Source of the DNA: Nitrospira sp.
GTDB lineage: Bacteria > Nitrospirota > Nitrospiria > Nitrospirales > Nitrospiraceae
Length of the DNA stretch: 64,000 nt
Assembly (NCBI GenBank): GCA_022842445.1
Contig: JALHPO010000003.1
Span: forward strand, 248,001-312,000
Direction of reading: 5' to 3'
Below the pieces are notes generated by a model. That model searched no databases and had not been told where the DNA came from. It worked only from the letters and a program-made list of their open reading frames with translations. Each line of letters starts with the position of its first letter. Position 1 is the first letter of the stretch. Both the position numbers and the translations under genes were made by a program. Shown here piece by piece: positions 62,230 to 64,000 of the stretch.

Positions 62230-63168
62230 CTACTGAGTGGTTTCCGAGAGTTTCAGGCCGTAGTCGATGAGGCTTTTGGCGGTGTTCCAGCGGCGCTTGG
62301 AGTTGAGAATGACGAGCAACAGATCGCTCCCGTTGTGAGAGACTTTGGCGATCAAACATCGTCCGGCTTTTGACGTAAATCCTGTCTTTACCCCCTCGAC
62401 GCCGGGGATGCGCCCCAACAGACGATTGGTGTTGTGCAGCAGATAGGGCCGATGGCCGCTCACGGGCGTGATCATCTCCCGTTCTTCACGGACAAGTTCA
62501 CGGAACACCGGATTCTGCATCGCCGCTTCACTAAGCCGAGCCAGATCCTCAGCTGTTGAATAGTGCTCCGCTCCATCGAATCCACACCCATTGCTGAAAT
62601 GGGTGTCATTCAGCCCGAGCTCAAACGCCTTGGCATTCATCAGCGCAACAAACTGTGGCTCATCGCCGCCGACATGTTCGACGGCCGCCAGACACGCATC
62701 ATTTGCAGACACAATCAGCATCGCCTTGAGCAGATCTCCCAAACGAAACACCTCACCGGTTTTCAATCGTAAATGCGTCTTGGGCGCGCGCGCGGCATTC
62801 TTGCTGATCGTAGCCTGTTCATCCAAATGCCCTCGCTCGAGAATGACTAGCGCCGACATGATTTTCGTCAAGCTCGCCGGCGACATCCGTTTCTCAGACT
62901 CATACTCGTAGAGAACACGGCCAGAGCGAAGCTCCTTCAGCAGCACGCTATGGGCTGGGACGGTTCTCCAGGGCAGCGCCCTATCCGACATACCAGGATC
63001 CTGAACCGTCTCTCCATTATGCCGGTTGTGATGTACGGCTTTCGCAGACACGGTGGATGGAGATCCAGCCACCAAGCATGCACACAGCAGTATCCCGACT
63101 CCGCATGACCCAAAGAAGTGACACGCAGACCATGGCATTCTGTAATACTGGCTTGGATTACTCTGCAT
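62230..63168 (-). CDS. D-alanyl-D-alanine carboxypeptidase (PBP5/6 type, DacF-like)
   Basis: Protein of 312 residues. After an N-terminal signal region (to about residue 42) comes the penicillin-binding fold: SLTK (nucleophile serine, about 100), SAND (SxN), and KTG (VKTGFTSKAG). It trims pentapeptide side chains in peptidoglycan. It lacks the C-terminal PBP5_C domain that anchors E. coli PBP5, and at 312 residues it ends soon after the catalytic domain. The start could instead be the ATG at 63138. Confidence 0.93.
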   Translation of the reverse strand: MQSNPSQYYRMPWSACHFFGSCGVGILLCACLVAGSPSTVSAKAVHHNRHNGETVQDPGMSDRALPWRTVPAHSVLLKELRSGRVLYEYESEKRMSPASLTKIMSALVILERGHLDEQATISKNAARAPKTHLRLKTGEVFRLGDLLKAMLIVSANDACLAAVEHVGGDEPQFVALMNAKAFELGLNDTHFSNGCGFDGAEHYSTAEDLARLSEAAMQNPVFRELVREEREMITPVSGHRPYLLHNTNRLLGRIPGVEGVKTGFTSKAGRCLIAKVSHNGSDLLLVILNSKRRWNTAKSLIDYGLKLSETTQ

Positions 63169-63186
63169 AACGATGAACGCCGCCCT

Positions 63187-63375
63187 TTACAGTGAGAACG
63201 TCTCCCGCACCTTATCACCTTTCAGTCCACTATCAATCACTTTATGAAAAAACCGGAGCAGGTCGGCCAGATCAATCCAGAATCCGCAGTTGAGGCAACG
63301 GGCATAGATTCGCCTGTTGATGAGGGTATAGTGCCGTTCGACCATCATAAACCCCTTGCACTTGAGACACTGCAT
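63187..63375 (-). CDS. Small zinc-ribbon protein
   Basis: Protein of 62 residues, MQCLKCKGFMMVERHYTLIN followed by RRIYARCLNCGFWIDL. Two CxxC knuckles 24 residues apart make a zinc ribbon. The C-terminal 25 residues are helical and charged. The ATG at 63375 starts at the first CxxC; the longer frame is unlikely. It lies just downstream of the small membrane protein gene at 63396. Confidence 0.7.
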   Translation of the reverse strand: MQCLKCKGFMMVERHYTLINRRIYARCLNCGFWIDLADLLRFFHKVIDSGLKGDKVRETFSL

Positions 63376-63395
63376 ACATGCCCTGTTCTTTCTGC

Positions 63396-63602
63396 TTATC
63401 GAAGGCGGTTCATCACCAGCGCCACACATCCGGCGAGCAATCCGCCGCCGATGAGCGTGGTGCCGAAATAGACGAAGACATTGGTATCCCCGGCCGGCTG
63501 AGTCCCCTCCCACAAGTCGCGCACACCGCCCTGGACCATGAGGACCGACAAGGTCATCAGCGCCCCCATAAGAAACCACCATGCAAAGGATCGAAGCGCC
63601 AT
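63396..63602 (-). CDS. Small two-helix membrane protein
   Basis: Protein of 68 residues with two hydrophobic helices (about 6-24, MALRSFAWWFLMGALMTLSV, and 43-63) and a short polar loop (GGVRDLWEGTQPAGDTNVF). The last residues are RLR, so the C-terminus is probably cytoplasmic. No family is recognised. It is 20 bases upstream of the zinc-ribbon gene on the same strand. Confidence 0.6.
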   Translation of the reverse strand: MALRSFAWWFLMGALMTLSVLMVQGGVRDLWEGTQPAGDTNVFVYFGTTLIGGGLLAGCVALVMNRLR

Positions 63603-63737
63603 TGTTAGTCTCGCATCGTGTACGGGAACTTGCTTGTGGCCACTCTAGCGAAGGGCCCCAGGGCTGTCAAGAATTGCAGCCATTGCTCTAACACTTCTGA
63701 GCCGCCACCGCCCCCTGCAGTGTTCCAAGCTGCAATC

Positions 63738-64000
63738 CTACTCTTTCGCATCCGGTTTCAGAGCCGTTTTCACGCCACGATGAAGAAAGATGGAGACACT
63801 GCCGCTTCCGTTGTCGGCAATGACCAGGCCCGGCTCTTCCGTCCCCGTGGTCGTTACACGAAAAGAAGAGATGGCGAAAGGGCCGGCCTTCGTCCGGTAA
63901 TTTCGAGGCGGGTAGTGGAACGTCCCATCCCCTTTCCCAAACAAAATCGACAAATCACTCGATTGGAGATTGACGATAGCCACATCCATCCAGCGGTCTC
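63738..64000 (-). CDS. FG-GAP/VCBS-repeat protein, C-terminal part (cut by window edge)
   Basis: The minus-strand frame is open from base 64000 and ends at 63738. Visible residues DRWMDVAIVN, SILFGKGDGTFHYPPRNY and PGLVIADNGSGSVSIFLHRG are FG-GAP/VCBS repeats, which form calcium-binding beta-propeller blades in secreted proteins. Its N-terminus lies beyond the window, so the ATG at 63989 is unlikely to be the real start. Confidence 0.75.
   Translation of the reverse strand, partial: DRWMDVAIVNLQSSDLSILFGKGDGTFHYPPRNYRTKAGPFAISSFRVTTTGTEEPGLVIADNGSGSVSIFLHRGVKTALKPDAKE

Overview
The window looks like a chromosomal stretch of a GC-rich, Gram-negative, diderm bacterium. The best guess is a member of the genus Nitrospira or a close relative. 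The guess rests on the mix of lipoprotein and outer-membrane genes (FadL-type protein, LolA, Pal, an OprP-like porin), UbiE/MenG, NirJ/AhbD-like radical SAM proteins, long Pseudomonas-type PstA/PstC, and intergenic heptad-repeat hairpins. It is inferred from gene content and needs a database search to confirm.

Layout. 1-5.8 kb: the 5' part of a FadL-type gene, a convergent luxR/luxI quorum-sensing pair, a near-ideal lux-box palindrome, a soluble two-component pair divergent from luxI, an unusual receiver-plus-HisKA protein and a UPF0114 membrane protein. 5.8-14 kb: a HerA-like ATPase carrying an in-frame repeat hairpin, a DUF486 protein, a shortened UvrA, a decayed pyruvate dehydrogenase E1-alpha relic and an acetolactate-synthase-like enzyme. 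14-21 kb: UbiE/MenG, a B12-type radical SAM protein, a stress protein fused to three PCP_red-like domains and a rubredoxin-like knuckle, a radical SAM/SPASM protein that also ends in PCP_red, and a CopD/HemJ-like membrane protein; these five genes are all on the + strand, and heptad repeats fill three of the four gaps. 21-33 kb: a 2OG-Fe(II) oxygenase, lolA-ftsK, and the phosphate regulon (porin, pstSCAB, phoU) with two Pho-box-like arrays of 11-bp repeats. 33.3-36.8 kb: msrA, a PilZ protein, pal, small proteins and tRNA-Arg(UCG).

36.8-52.9 kb: a 16-kb integrative element bounded by an 18-bp direct repeat of the 5' end of tRNA-Arg. It carries a tyrosine integrase, a serine resolvase, an HUH Rep-like protein, a five-gene operon of tiny proteins led by an RHH protein, a PIN / AlbA_2 / unknown group, an Mrr operon, a GIY-YIG-like protein and an HNH-Vsr-C5 methyltransferase unit. 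Several relics (PilZ, AAA ATPase, another C5 methyltransferase) show past turnover. Many of its genes are visibly more AT-rich than the flanks.

52.9-64 kb: a housekeeping operon (trmI, SDR, aroE, aroK), an RpoD/RpoS-type sigma factor, lipB, glutamate dehydrogenase, small secreted proteins, an IS3-like relic, a D-Ala-D-Ala carboxypeptidase, a zinc-ribbon protein, a small membrane protein and the end of an FG-GAP repeat protein cut by the window edge.

The most promising leads are the PCP_red radical-SAM module, the five-gene RHH operon next to the HUH Rep, the Mrr operon, the lux-box locus, and the element that inserted at the 5' side of a tRNA and left the native tRNA promoter at its far end.
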